Below are positions 46,276-56,258 of a DNA stretch of 64,000 bases, piece after piece. A program made the translations under genes and the position numbers. The stretch covers positions 248,001-312,000 of the forward strand of contig NZ_LQXS01000001.1 in the NCBI RefSeq assembly GCF_001586775.1. Direction: 5' to 3'. The DNA comes from Sphingobacterium populi. GTDB lineage: Bacteria; Bacteroidota; Bacteroidia; Sphingobacteriales; Sphingobacteriaceae. The notes beneath the pieces are model-generated. The model did no database searches. It saw only the letters and a list, made by a program, of their open reading frames with translations, and was not told the DNA's origin. Numbering within the stretch: position 1 is the first letter of the stretch; the number at the start of each line of letters is the position of its first letter.

Positions 46276-48492
46276 ATGACATTATCGATATGGAGATATG
46301 CGCATCTTCTGTTAGCGTTGATATCTTCCCTTTTCTTGTTCATCTTGTCATTTACAGGTGTCATTTTGGCCTATGATGCCGTAGATGAAAATACGAACTC
46401 CTATAAAACGAGTAATTTAGATACGATCTCGATCGCGCATACGATTCAGACCGTAAAAAAGCACTATCCAGAAGTTATCGAACTATCTGTTGATAGGCAA
46501 TCCAGAGTATACATCGATGCGCTTGATGCGGAAAGTGAAGCCGTTAAAGGATATATAGATCCGAGCAGTGGAGCATTTCTTGGTCCGGTTGCACAGAAAA
46601 GTGATTTTATACAGTGGGTTACTACTTTACATCGTTCTTTGTTTTTACACGAGACAGGGCGCTATATAGTAGGCATGGTTTCTTTCTTGCTGCTGCTGAT
46701 AACCCTTACCGGAATTCTTCTTATTGTAAAGCGGCAACAAGGATGGCGTCATTTTTTTGCAAAAGTACAACGCGATTTCTCTGCCCAATACTTTCATATA
46801 CTTACTGGCAGATTGATGCTCATTCCAGTTTTGATGATTGCACTTACCGGTACTTATCTTTTTTTGGCACGCATGGGCATCTTAAGTAAAGCAGAGGAAC
46901 AGCTAGTGTACGATGTAGAGTCGCTTGCGGAAGAGGATAACGAGGAGCGCGTACAACTTGTCTCCGATTTCTCGATCTTTCAAGACATCATGCTCGACGA
47001 AGTCGAACGTCTTGAATTTCCATTTCTGGAAGATGATCCAGAAGAATATTTTATACTTACGTTAGCCGATCGCCAACTCACAATACATCAAATGAGCGGT
47101 CAGGTGGTTTCCGAAACCAAATATGCCTATGCTGCGGTTTGGGAAAAGCTGAATCTCGATCTACATACAGGCCAGACCAATAGGATCTGGGCTGTGGTAC
47201 TAGGATTGGGAGCGGCCAATATTCTGTTCTTTATTTATTCTGGATTCGTAATCACTATTCGTCGAATTGGTACAAAAATCAAAAATAAATATCGCGCTGA
47301 TAATGCCGAGATTGTTCTCTTGTATGGATCGGAGAACGGTAGTACTTTGGCCATAGCCAATCGAATACTCAAGCAGCTATTGGACCAAGGCGAACGGGTT
47401 TTTCTTTGCAACATGGATCAATACAAAGTTTATCCTCAAGCGCGTCAACTTGTGATTTTGACCTGCACATACGGTTTGGGCGAAGCGCCAAGCAACGCGA
47501 AGAAATTCGAACAGCGGCTAGCTGATCATCCACAAAAACAACCAATTGGTTTTTCTGTGTTGGGATTTGGATCGAGTACTTATCCTGACTTTTGTGCGTA
47601 TGCTCAACAAGTAGATGAGTGGCTTGCTGCACAGAGCTGGGCCACGCGCACTTTGCCTTTGCACAGTGTAAACGACAAATCGACAGCGGATGTAGCCACA
47701 TGGGCACAGGAATGGAGTAGAGCAACAATGAAAACCTTAGCGGCTGCGCAGAGTGTGTACGCAGCAGAGCAGCCTCGCTTACAGCAATTTGTAGTGATAT
47801 CCAAAACGGATATCAGTAACGATCAGGATCCTGTTTTTGTAGTCGTACTGAAACCGCAGAAAAGCAACCGCATTACGTCGGGTGATCTGTTGGCCATTTA
47901 TCCTCAGAATGATGCTAAGGAGCGCTTTTATTCGATTGCTTATATAGATAGTACCATACAGCTCATCGTAAAATGGCATCCCCATGGATTGGGTTCTGGC
48001 TTTTTGTACCGATTACAGGCCGGTGAGCGCATAGCTGCGAGGTTGTTGACCAATGCTAACTTTCATCTTCCGAAGAAAGCGAAGCGCATAGCGATGATTG
48101 CCAATGGAACAGGTATCGCACCATTTCTGGGGATGATAAAAGCAAACAAGAAAAAAAGACCTATACAATTGTATGCGGGATTTCGCTACAAATCTGCTTC
48201 GAATTTGAGGTACGCTGAATTTGCAGATGTGCAGATCGAGCGAAAGCACCTTTCCGCTTATCATGTAGCGTATTCTCGTGAGGCAAACAAACAGTATGTA
48301 TTGGATCTTATCCAGCGCGATGCTCATTTTTTCAAAAACTTATTGGACAGTGATGGCGTAGTCATGATTTGTGGAGCACTACAGATGCAGCGCGATGTGG
48401 AAGTAATTCTGGAAAAGATATTGAAAGATGCTGGCATGTCCGATCTAGCATACTATCGCAATAAAGGACAGCTACTAACCGATTGTTACTAA
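46276..48492 (+). CDS. PepSY membrane domain / flavodoxin / ferredoxin-reductase fusion (sulfite-reductase-flavoprotein-like)
   Basis: 738 residues. Four membrane helices at about 10-33, 138-161, 186-208 and 314-337 with PepSY-type periplasmic loops and conserved His near helix ends (H10, H119, H184, H307), possible haem or flavin ligands. Then a flavodoxin domain (about 355-490: LLYGSENGSTLAIAN, TCTYGLGEAPSNAKKF, GFGSSTYPDFCAYA) and an FNR-type domain (about 505-738: RFYSIAY for FAD, NGTGIAPFLGMI for NAD(P), VMICGALQMQRDVE). It should pass electrons from NAD(P)H through FAD and FMN across the membrane to a periplasmic acceptor, such as an FMN protein or an iron complex. Its stop overlaps the apbE start (TAATG). 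Confidence 0.88.
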   Translation: MTLSIWRYAHLLLALISSLFLFILSFTGVILAYDAVDENTNSYKTSNLDTISIAHTIQTVKKHYPEVIELSVDRQSRVYIDALDAESEAVKGYIDPSSGAFLGPVAQKSDFIQWVTTLHRSLFLHETGRYIVGMVSFLLLLITLTGILLIVKRQQGWRHFFAKVQRDFSAQYFHILTGRLMLIPVLMIALTGTYLFLARMGILSKAEEQLVYDVESLAEEDNEERVQLVSDFSIFQDIMLDEVERLEFPFLEDDPEEYFILTLADRQLTIHQMSGQVVSETKYAYAAVWEKLNLDLHTGQTNRIWAVVLGLGAANILFFIYSGFVITIRRIGTKIKNKYRADNAEIVLLYGSENGSTLAIANRILKQLLDQGERVFLCNMDQYKVYPQARQLVILTCTYGLGEAPSNAKKFEQRLADHPQKQPIGFSVLGFGSSTYPDFCAYAQQVDEWLAAQSWATRTLPLHSVNDKSTADVATWAQEWSRATMKTLAAAQSVYAAEQPRLQQFVVISKTDISNDQDPVFVVVLKPQKSNRITSGDLLAIYPQNDAKERFYSIAYIDSTIQLIVKWHPHGLGSGFLYRLQAGERIAARLLTNANFHLPKKAKRIAMIANGTGIAPFLGMIKANKKKRPIQLYAGFRYKSASNLRYAEFADVQIERKHLSAYHVAYSREANKQYVLDLIQRDAHFFKNLLDSDGVVMICGALQMQRDVEVILEKILKDAGMSDLAYYRNKGQLLTDCY

Positions 48493-49487
48493 TGGGTAAA
48501 ATGCAAATCCATACTCGACGGATGATGCTGGTAGTAAGTGCCTTATCACTATCAGTCAGTATGCTATTCGGACAAGATGTGATGGTTGCGCGGCAAGCAA
48601 CTTTAATGGGATCAGTCTTTGATATTACCGTGATAGATAGCGATTCTGTACAGGCCAACAAGCATATCGACCAGGTAATTGCAGAAGTAAGTAGAATCGA
48701 AAATCTGATCTCAGAGTGGCAACCACATACGCAGATTTCGCGAGTAAATCAGCAAGCAGGTATTCGGCCCGTGATGGTCGATCGCGAAGTATTCGATCTA
48801 ACCAAACGAGCAATAACCTATTCTGAGCAATCCGCTGGTGCTTTCGATATAAGCGTAGCAGGATTGGACCACATTTGGCGATTCGACGGCAGTATGGACG
48901 AGTTGCCTAGCGCAGAAGTCGTAAAGCGAAGCGTAGCACATGTGGGATATCAACATATTGTACTGGATAGCGCGGCGTGCAGCATTTATCTGAGTAAAAA
49001 GGGAATGAAGATCGGATTCGGATCTATTGGCAAAGGATATGCAGCTGATAAAGGCCGAGCGTTGTTGAAAACACTCGGCGTGAAGGGCGGCATTGTCAAT
49101 GCCTCTGGCGATCTGGCTACTTGGGGCAAACCACCTCACGAGCGATATTGGAAGATAGGATTAAATCATCCATTTCGAGCACATAAAATGATGTGCATCT
49201 TGAAGTTGAGTGAAGAGGCCGTTGCTACATCGGGCAGTTATGAAAAGTATGCCGAAATCGCGGATGTTCGCTATGCGCATATTATCAACCCGAAGACGGG
49301 ATATCCGTCTACCGGACTGACTAGCGTCAGTATTTATGGGCCATCTGCCGAAATCGCCAATGCGCTGAGTACGTCGATCATGGTATTAGGCAAAAAAAAG
49401 GGAAAAGCATTGTTGAAAGCGTTTCCTGATTATAATTATATCTTTGTGACTGACACTGGTCGTGTATCAAAAAGTCGAAAGCATTAA
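48492..49487 (+). CDS. apbE: FAD:protein FMN transferase
   Basis: 331 residues from ATG 48492, which shares an A with the preceding TAA. An N-terminal hydrophobic stretch (MMLVVSALSLSVSMLFG-Q) directs export; unlike many ApbE it has no lipobox Cys. Family motifs: ISEWQPHTQISRVNQ, AFDISVAGL, GSIGKGYAADKGR, GGIVNASGDLATWG and AHIINPKTGYPSTGL. ApbE moves FMN from FAD onto a Ser or Thr of target proteins outside the cytosol. The likely target here is the TGAS of the DUF2271 protein in the same operon. Confidence 0.94.
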   Translation: MGKMQIHTRRMMLVVSALSLSVSMLFGQDVMVARQATLMGSVFDITVIDSDSVQANKHIDQVIAEVSRIENLISEWQPHTQISRVNQQAGIRPVMVDREVFDLTKRAITYSEQSAGAFDISVAGLDHIWRFDGSMDELPSAEVVKRSVAHVGYQHIVLDSAACSIYLSKKGMKIGFGSIGKGYAADKGRALLKTLGVKGGIVNASGDLATWGKPPHERYWKIGLNHPFRAHKMMCILKLSEEAVATSGSYEKYAEIADVRYAHIINPKTGYPSTGLTSVSIYGPSAEIANALSTSIMVLGKKKGKALLKAFPDYNYIFVTDTGRVSKSRKH

Positions 49488-49509
49488 TTATTTTACAAAT
49501 TTCATCCTG

Positions 49510-50427
49510 ATGAAATTTTATTACCGATTACAATTCCTGAGCCTAAAGCGATCGATCGAAGATGCCGGATTACCCATTGCGGGCGGCATTATTTTATTGT
49601 TTGTTGGCTACGGAGTTCTTTTTTATGCCGCTAAGCAATCTCAGATTTTCGGCGCACTGGTGCTGTTGGTTGTTCAACACAGCTTGCTTATGCGCTTGAA
49701 TCACAAGGATCGTATTGATTTTATTAGACAACTTTTTCCCGCCGAGCGCTTCGCCAAGATTATGCTATTGGAAAATCTGCTCATAACCATGCCTCTGCTG
49801 TGTATAGCAGTTTATCTTTCTATTTGGGCTGCCGTGCTCGGGCTACTCATTCTTCCGCTTTTACACCATCAGTTATCATCATTAAACATCACTAGAACGC
49901 GTACGCCCACACCTTTTTCGCAAAAGCCTTTCGAATTTATAATTCTTTTCCGGCGATGGTGGATAGCACTTTTGGCGCTTCATGTACTATTAGGGATTGC
50001 ACTGTATGTAGGTAATGAAAACTTGTCTTTTGTGCTGCTATCCTTTCAGATACTATTATCATTGCAGGCTTACGATGTAGTAGAAGACGAACTCTTGGTA
50101 TGGAATTATAATTTATCACCCCAAGCTTTTTTATTGCACAAAGTGAAGCGCGGCGTAGCGCAATGCCTATTGCTGTGTGCACCTATGCTTTTGGCATTAC
50201 TCATTGCTTATCCCGACCACGTGCTTGTTATCAGCTTGATGATCGGTATCGCGATGCTTCTGCTTTGGCTAAGTGTTTTGATGAAATACAGTAGCTATCC
50301 CAGTCCGCCGGGATTTTTAGCGATGTTGTATACAATTTCTGCCGTATTCACGTTCATCTTAATTCCCTATTTGTACTACTATTTTTATAAAAAATCCATT
50401 CAGCATTTACATAAATACCTATGTTAA
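49510..50427 (+). CDS. Multi-pass membrane protein, probable ABC transporter permease
   Basis: 305 residues from ATG 49510 (GTG 49462 inside apbE is less likely). About eight hydrophobic spans are visible, e.g. PIAGGIILLFVGYGVLFYA, LLITMPLLCIAVYLSIW, WWIALLALHVLLGIALYV, LLLCAPMLLALLIAY and MLYTISAVFTFILIPYLYYYF. No family was recognised directly. It overlaps the ATPase gene by 7 bases, which identifies it as the membrane partner of an ABC-2-like transporter. The transported substrate is unknown; supply or removal of a flavin or metal ligand would fit the operon but is speculation. Confidence 0.7.
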   Translation: MKFYYRLQFLSLKRSIEDAGLPIAGGIILLFVGYGVLFYAAKQSQIFGALVLLVVQHSLLMRLNHKDRIDFIRQLFPAERFAKIMLLENLLITMPLLCIAVYLSIWAAVLGLLILPLLHHQLSSLNITRTRTPTPFSQKPFEFIILFRRWWIALLALHVLLGIALYVGNENLSFVLLSFQILLSLQAYDVVEDELLVWNYNLSPQAFLLHKVKRGVAQCLLLCAPMLLALLIAYPDHVLVISLMIGIAMLLLWLSVLMKYSSYPSPPGFLAMLYTISAVFTFILIPYLYYYFYKKSIQHLHKYLC

Positions 50428-51113
50428 ATCTTATCGGCCTTCAGAAATTTTATGGTAAAAAATCGGTTTTGAATGATCTAAATTTCCAGTTCACTGAAGG
50501 ACAGGTTTATGGTATAGTAGGGCCTAATGGAGCCGGCAAAACCACGCTTTTTCGTTGTTTGATTGGTTTGGAGGACTTTGCTGGCAGGATACAAAGGAAT
50601 GAAAACGCGGCAAAACAGCATATAGGTTATGTACCTGCCGAGCCTTATTTTCTCCCCAAAATTACAGGCAAAGAGTACCTCACGCTCTTACTCGAAGCTA
50701 GAAATAAGTCGGTGCAAGAAGATGCTGCATATCATGTATTTGATATTCCTTTGGATCAATACATTAACACCTATTCGACCGGTATGAAAAAGAAATTGGC
50801 GCTTTTAGGATCTCTGCTGCAAAACAATCATATCTATATTTTTGACGAGGTGTACAATGGATTGGATTTCCAGAGTTGCCTGATGGTCACTGATATTATC
50901 CAACGTTTGCGCAGCCAAGGTAAGTTGATACTAATGGCATCACACATCTTTTCTTTGATGGAAGAGACGTGTGATACCATTTTGTATCTGAAAGAAGGAA
51001 AATTTGATATGATTAGCGAGCGGAAGGACTTTGCCTCGATGAAGCAACATATTTCCCAGGATTTGCGAGACAGCCAATTAGATGCCTTATTCCCTCCGCA
51101 TACGGTTCGCTAA
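50421..51113 (+). CDS. ABC transporter ATP-binding protein
   Basis: 230 residues. Walker A GPNGAGKTT (34-42), Q-loop region VPAEPYFLPKITG, signature-like YSTGMKKKLALLGSLL, Walker B IYIFDEVYNGLD and H-loop MASH. The compact size and YSTGMKK signature are typical of ABC-2 type exporters. It is the last gene of the operon that starts at 44258 and converges on susD, with only 13 bases between the stops and no clear terminator. Confidence 0.9.
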   Translation: MLNLIGLQKFYGKKSVLNDLNFQFTEGQVYGIVGPNGAGKTTLFRCLIGLEDFAGRIQRNENAAKQHIGYVPAEPYFLPKITGKEYLTLLLEARNKSVQEDAAYHVFDIPLDQYINTYSTGMKKKLALLGSLLQNNHIYIFDEVYNGLDFQSCLMVTDIIQRLRSQGKLILMASHIFSLMEETCDTILYLKEGKFDMISERKDFASMKQHISQDLRDSQLDALFPPHTVR

Positions 51114-51126
51114 TATTTGCTATCAT

Positions 51127-52974
51127 CTAACTACCTTCATCGATCTGGCTGATGACATAGTCCAGCGGTTCTATATTGCTTTCGGCGCCCACATAACCAA
51201 TATTCTGGTTAATATTTCCTTTCGGATTTCCATTGATGGCGCTGATGGGCACAGGCCACAATACGTGGTAAGGACTCATCCGATAATTGATACCAAAATT
51301 GGTACGAACTCCTTTGTTGTAAAAGTCATTTTTGGCCATGACGCGATCATAGAAATAATTGTTTTCGGAGAAGTTTGCCAAGCTATAGGTTTTTCCTTCT
51401 TCAGAAGTAGCACCTGTCTTGGCAAATATATATGCAACACGGGTAATTTCTGTTTTACGGGGCTCTTCGTAATACAATTCTCGGGCGCGCTCGTCAAGCA
51501 CAGTACCGATGTTGACTTCTGCAGCCGTGATTGGTTGTGCGTTGGCACGTGTTCGCACCGCATTGATATCAGCAGTTGCACTAGCCAGATCACCTTTCCA
51601 GATGTAAGCTTCAGCGCGGAGCAGCAAAGTTTCTGCTAAGCGGAAAACGTACCAATCGGAGTTACCACCAGCGGGTTGTACGCGCTGCGGATCTTCTACA
51701 AACAACTTATAATGTGGCCAATCAAACCAGAAACGGATGGTATCGGTAGTCAGTAAACCGCCCTGTGCATTGCGTTTTTGTAGAGGCTGTCCGTAGCTCG
51801 GATCGCTGCCTTTCAAGTTGGGAGAGTTGTACACCAAATCTTCCATACGCATCCAATTTCCTGGTGCGTGCCGCAAATCGGTGTCGTCCGTCCACAAACT
51901 GTGCTGACTATACCATGTTGGTCGCACGCGTGCGATCCCTCGACCATATTGCAGTACTTGTGGCAGTTCAATGTTGTGCAAATCTGATGTAGCCCGATTA
52001 CCAGCTGGTGTGACGATACCAGCATTGCTCCAGAATGGAAGCGCATTTCGCATGGATTGTACGCCACCATCTTGATTGCCATCGATGTTAATTCTGTCGA
52101 TTACTAAGAATAGAGCTTCACGGTTGTTTGCCAAGGATTTGTTTTCAGGCCGGTGCAAATCCCAGATCACATTACGATTGGTCTCGTTTGCGGAAGATCC
52201 GAATCGAGTAGTCATCAAGTTATAAGTGCCACCATTGATGACGTTGTTGGCGGATTGAATGGCATCGTCGAAATAACCCAATGCTAGATTTACTTTTGTC
52301 AGCAAATGGCTCACTGCACCTTTGGTGACTTGACCCTTGTTCACATTATCGGGTACCCATTCTTGTGCAAATTCTAGATCTTCTTTGAGTTGCTCGAGAA
52401 TCACTTCGCGCTTGGTGCTATAAAAATCTAATTTTGGTTCGGTCGCCATAAAAAACACCGCAGGTACATCGCCAAATTGATGAACTAAGCGATAATAGCG
52501 CATAGCGCGATGAAAATATGCTGCACCCAAAAGATGGTTTTTCTCGGCTTCATTGGCATAATCTTGCGGTGCATCTATATAGTGTATGGCGGTGTTTGCA
52601 TAACGGATGCCACGATAACCTTCTCTCCAATACCAACCAATACGATTTTCGTATTCCAGATTGTCAAGATTGCCATCCGGCGTGATGGCTTGATTGAGAT
52701 CTATCGCAGGACCAGGTTTGTCTGTACTGCCTGATACGGCGATATCAGAATAAATCATTTCGGTCACGATAGGGGCGCCATCGCCCATAAATTCTATACG
52801 TGCGTTGCGCTCACAAGCTACGAGTGTAGCCCACAAGGCGGCAGAGCTTTGAAAGGTTTCGTCTGGTGTAAAGATAGATAGGGGTTTGGGTTCTAAGAAA
52901 GAACGTTTGCATGCTTGGGTCACCGTACCCAATAGAATGCAAAAAAAGAGCGTATGTTTAGAAAATGTTTTCAT
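51127..52974 (-). CDS. SusD/RagB-family nutrient-binding lipoprotein
   Basis: 615 residues, signal peptide with lipobox TQAC (C22), so anchored at the outer membrane surface. SusD hallmarks: FLEPKPLSIFTPDETFQS at the N-terminus, YWREGYRGIRYANTAI, AAYFHRAMRYYRLVHQFGDVP, VSHLLTKVNLALGYFDDAI (TPR-like) and ETLLLRAEAYIWKGD. It caps the SusC barrel encoded directly upstream and captures a glycan or other large nutrient. No glycoside hydrolase gene is adjacent, so the substrate cannot be predicted. A regulator gene lies upstream of susC. Confidence 0.94.
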   Translation of the reverse strand: MKTFSKHTLFFCILLGTVTQACKRSFLEPKPLSIFTPDETFQSSAALWATLVACERNARIEFMGDGAPIVTEMIYSDIAVSGSTDKPGPAIDLNQAITPDGNLDNLEYENRIGWYWREGYRGIRYANTAIHYIDAPQDYANEAEKNHLLGAAYFHRAMRYYRLVHQFGDVPAVFFMATEPKLDFYSTKREVILEQLKEDLEFAQEWVPDNVNKGQVTKGAVSHLLTKVNLALGYFDDAIQSANNVINGGTYNLMTTRFGSSANETNRNVIWDLHRPENKSLANNREALFLVIDRINIDGNQDGGVQSMRNALPFWSNAGIVTPAGNRATSDLHNIELPQVLQYGRGIARVRPTWYSQHSLWTDDTDLRHAPGNWMRMEDLVYNSPNLKGSDPSYGQPLQKRNAQGGLLTTDTIRFWFDWPHYKLFVEDPQRVQPAGGNSDWYVFRLAETLLLRAEAYIWKGDLASATADINAVRTRANAQPITAAEVNIGTVLDERARELYYEEPRKTEITRVAYIFAKTGATSEEGKTYSLANFSENNYFYDRVMAKNDFYNKGVRTNFGINYRMSPYHVLWPVPISAINGNPKGNINQNIGYVGAESNIEPLDYVISQIDEGS

Positions 52975-53008
52975 AAGATTCTTGAACTTTTAAAAGAGAT
53001 GTTTTCCA

Positions 53009-56000
53009 TTATAAAGTAATATCTAAACCGATGGTATAAAATCTCGGAGTCGGGCCAGGGCCATTATCTGGATCCCATTCTGGATCCCAGAAAGACCACT
53101 CGGGAGCCCACATTGCTGCATTTCGTACATTTGCGAATACGCGCAGCCCACGCAAACGGTAGCGTTCAAGTTTTTCAGCATCGACTTGGTATGCCAAAGA
53201 AATATTATCTATACGTACAAATGAGCGCTTGCGATATACATTGAAACCGGTAGCACTACCTTCGTTAGAGTTAATTCTTGCCCACTCGTTGGAGGGATTT
53301 TCAGGCGTCCAGTATGGGAATGCATAACTATTTCTGCGATCTGGAAAGCCGTCGCGGCTTTTCAATGAATTGAAAGGCGATTGATGTCCTAGTAGGCCAT
53401 ACATAGAAATTGACGCAGAAAAATTCTTCAAAAATTGAAACTCATTGCGTAACGACAACCGATATCGGGGTTCGCTAAATCCTAAAAACTGTCGATCAGC
53501 GTTACTAAATCTGCCGTCATCGTTTACATCTTCTAATTGGTAATCTCCTGGTTGTAAGCCATATCGCGCTGCTTCTTCTTCTTGGCCTAACTGATATACT
53601 CCTAATGCTTTCCAATCCCAGATCGCATCAATCGGCTGCCCGATAAACCAACGGTTTTGGACATCATCTAGTTCGCGGCCATCAGGACCGTAGTCACGAT
53701 AAATATGCTTAATGGCGTTGCGGTTGAGCTGAAATAGCGCTGTAGAGCGCCAGCTAAAGTTTTCTTTAGAGATATTTAATGAGTTTAATGTCACTTCAAA
53801 GCCGCGATTGCGCACCTCGCCGAGATTGTCCATCACATTGTCAAAACCAATTACATTAGGCAAACTTCGTAATACTAACAAGTCGGTAGAATTCATTTGA
53901 TAATACTCTAAATTACCAGACAAACGATCGTTGAACAAAGCGAAGTCCAAACCAAAGTTGTACGAAGTATTCCGTTCCCAACGAAAGTTCGGGTTTTGCA
54001 TACGATTTACCCAAAGCTGGTTGGCCTGAATCACCGTGCCATCGGGTTGTACGTACAAATATTTGCCTGTAGTAAGATCGGCCAAAGCGACATACATATC
54101 GCGACCTGCTCCTACGTCTCGATTGCCATTGCTGCCCCAAGATGCGCGAAGCTTACCATAATTAAACCAATCAAGATCGAAGAACGATTCTTCAGAAAAT
54201 GTCCACGCGCCAGCGATAGAACCAAAATTTGCTCGTGGATGTCGCTGCCCAAATGCAGAATAACCATCTCGCCGAAATGTTCCTGTGATCGTATAGCGAT
54301 CCTTTAATGTGTAGACCATACGCGCCATCAAAGCATCGCCCGTGCTATAACTGTCATAACTTCCGATAATCGGGTTAATACCATTTCCGATTCCGTGAAA
54401 GCCAAGATCATCGTTAGGATCAAAGTTATCGTTAGACATATTATTATCCCAGCGCTGCAGTTTTTCCGCGTTGGCAAGTAAAGTGACGTCAAATCGGTGA
54501 ATCCCAGCAAATTCTTTGTTCCAGTTCAATATATTATCGACCTGCCAAAAATAAGTCATGCGTTGTTGGCGGCTCGCTCTACCTCCAAAGGTCGCCCAGC
54601 TTTCGTGCGAAGATCGTTGGTGATTGTACCTTTCGTACAGCTCTAGACGTGGTGTGAAGTTGGTTGTAAAGGTGAAGCCAAGCGGTAATTTCAACTTGGC
54701 GAAAATCGTACTGTTCAGGGAATTGGTACGATCAATCCGATCGGTATGAAAAGCATCGTAACCAGGATTCACACCACCAGAAACCTCATTGTTGGGGCGC
54801 CAAGTCAGATTGCCATTTGCGTCGAATTGATCTCCATAAGGTGACAGTGCGGTGATTTCACCCCAAGCATGTGGGATGGCGCTATCGTCTCTGGAAACTG
54901 CTTGTAGATTCATACCTAAAGACAAAAAACTCGTAACATTGGCTTCTAGATTAGCTCTAGTCCGCAACGTTTTAAAACGATCGCCTACGATGATACCTTC
55001 ATTATCCAAATATCCTGCGCCTACATAATAGGAAATATCTTTATTTTTTCCTGACACACTCAAATTGTGATCTTGTCTCAATCCTCGCTGAAATACTTGA
55101 CTATACCAGTCCGTCACATTGCCATTCATATAATTATCTACCTCATTTGGTTGGAGATTGAGACGGCGTAGCCATACCCGTACCGGATCTCCCGAAGACT
55201 GATCGTAACCCAACCAAGTATCTATGCTAACGTCACTCGGTAGGTTACGTGGATCGTCGAACTGAAATGGTTGTGCATTTTCATTGATACCTTTAAAAAC
55301 GTCTGATCGCCAGTTGACAAAATCTTGTCCTTGATGTACGGGCTGATTAATCGCCATCGTCGCCAAGCCTATAGTTGTATTATAATTGATTAAAGGTTTG
55401 CCTTCAGTTCCTTTTTTGGTCGTCACTAATATGACACCAGACGCTGATTTTGCGCCGAAAACGGCGGCGGCACTTGCATCTTTCAATACATCTACCGTTT
55501 CTATATCTGCCGGATTTATATCTTCCCAGGCGCCATAATAGATTGCACCATCTAATACGATAAGCGGACTGGTTCCAGCATTTAATGATGTTCTTCCACG
55601 GATTTGTAGCGAACCGCCACCTTTAGCTCGCGCGCTAAAACCAACATTCAAACCGGCGACATTGCCCCGTAGTGCATCGGTTAATTGTGTAGGTGCTTCG
55701 TTCTCAATTTTTTTGGCATTTAGTGATGAAACTGCACCGGTCACATCGCGCTTTCGCATTGTGCCATAACCGACAACGACTACTTCGTCCAAATCTGCGG
55801 CGACCGCGCCCATGGTGATATCGATGGTGGTTTGGCCTTGTACGCTGCGTTCTACATTTGGATAGCCAATTAAGGAGAAAACTAAAATAGCATCAGGATC
55901 CACATCTTCCAAGCTGTACCTCCCTTCGCTATCGGTGCTGGTACCGATATTAGTACCTTTGATCTCTACGGTTATATTTTCTAAAGGATTATTGGTTTCT

Positions 56001-56140
56001 GCTTCTCGCACGGTACCACGCACGTGGATGGAAGTTTGAGCCTTTACTGAATGGGGCAGGATAGAAAAGAAAATAAATAGGAGCAGCAGTTTGTAGATGA
56101 CAGACGCCCAGTAAGGGTGTCGCCCAGATAACATCATCAT
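53009..56140 (-). CDS. SusC/RagA-family TonB-linked outer-membrane transporter
   Basis: 1043 residues. Signal peptide (about 1-34), then a carboxypeptidase-regulatory-like domain (IHVRGTVREAETNNPLENIT), plug with MRKRDVTGAVSSLNAKKIE and the SusC signature VILVTTKKGTEG (about 235-250), and a 22-strand barrel ending in RFYTIGLDITL. It imports an oligosaccharide or similar substrate with SusD, powered by TonB. susD follows after 34 bases. Start MMMLSG could also be one or two codons later. Confidence 0.95.
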   Translation of the reverse strand: MMMLSGRHPYWASVIYKLLLLFIFFSILPHSVKAQTSIHVRGTVREAETNNPLENITVEIKGTNIGTSTDSEGRYSLEDVDPDAILVFSLIGYPNVERSVQGQTTIDITMGAVAADLDEVVVVGYGTMRKRDVTGAVSSLNAKKIENEAPTQLTDALRGNVAGLNVGFSARAKGGGSLQIRGRTSLNAGTSPLIVLDGAIYYGAWEDINPADIETVDVLKDASAAAVFGAKSASGVILVTTKKGTEGKPLINYNTTIGLATMAINQPVHQGQDFVNWRSDVFKGINENAQPFQFDDPRNLPSDVSIDTWLGYDQSSGDPVRVWLRRLNLQPNEVDNYMNGNVTDWYSQVFQRGLRQDHNLSVSGKNKDISYYVGAGYLDNEGIIVGDRFKTLRTRANLEANVTSFLSLGMNLQAVSRDDSAIPHAWGEITALSPYGDQFDANGNLTWRPNNEVSGGVNPGYDAFHTDRIDRTNSLNSTIFAKLKLPLGFTFTTNFTPRLELYERYNHQRSSHESWATFGGRASRQQRMTYFWQVDNILNWNKEFAGIHRFDVTLLANAEKLQRWDNNMSNDNFDPNDDLGFHGIGNGINPIIGSYDSYSTGDALMARMVYTLKDRYTITGTFRRDGYSAFGQRHPRANFGSIAGAWTFSEESFFDLDWFNYGKLRASWGSNGNRDVGAGRDMYVALADLTTGKYLYVQPDGTVIQANQLWVNRMQNPNFRWERNTSYNFGLDFALFNDRLSGNLEYYQMNSTDLLVLRSLPNVIGFDNVMDNLGEVRNRGFEVTLNSLNISKENFSWRSTALFQLNRNAIKHIYRDYGPDGRELDDVQNRWFIGQPIDAIWDWKALGVYQLGQEEEAARYGLQPGDYQLEDVNDDGRFSNADRQFLGFSEPRYRLSLRNEFQFLKNFSASISMYGLLGHQSPFNSLKSRDGFPDRRNSYAFPYWTPENPSNEWARINSNEGSATGFNVYRKRSFVRIDNISLAYQVDAEKLERYRLRGLRVFANVRNAAMWAPEWSFWDPEWDPDNGPGPTPRFYTIGLDITL

Positions 56141-56258
56141 AGAAGTAGCATTTTATGTTTATAATTCAGTTAGTGTGACTGACCAATTGCCGAAAAGCTT
56201 TTATTGATTCAACACTTGGATTTACCCCTAGATCGTCAGGTTCTTATGAGGTATGGAT

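Noticed and set aside
51082..51639. 185-codon open frame on the + strand after the ABC ATPase gene
   Set aside because: It is antisense to the well-supported susD C-terminus and has no family features.
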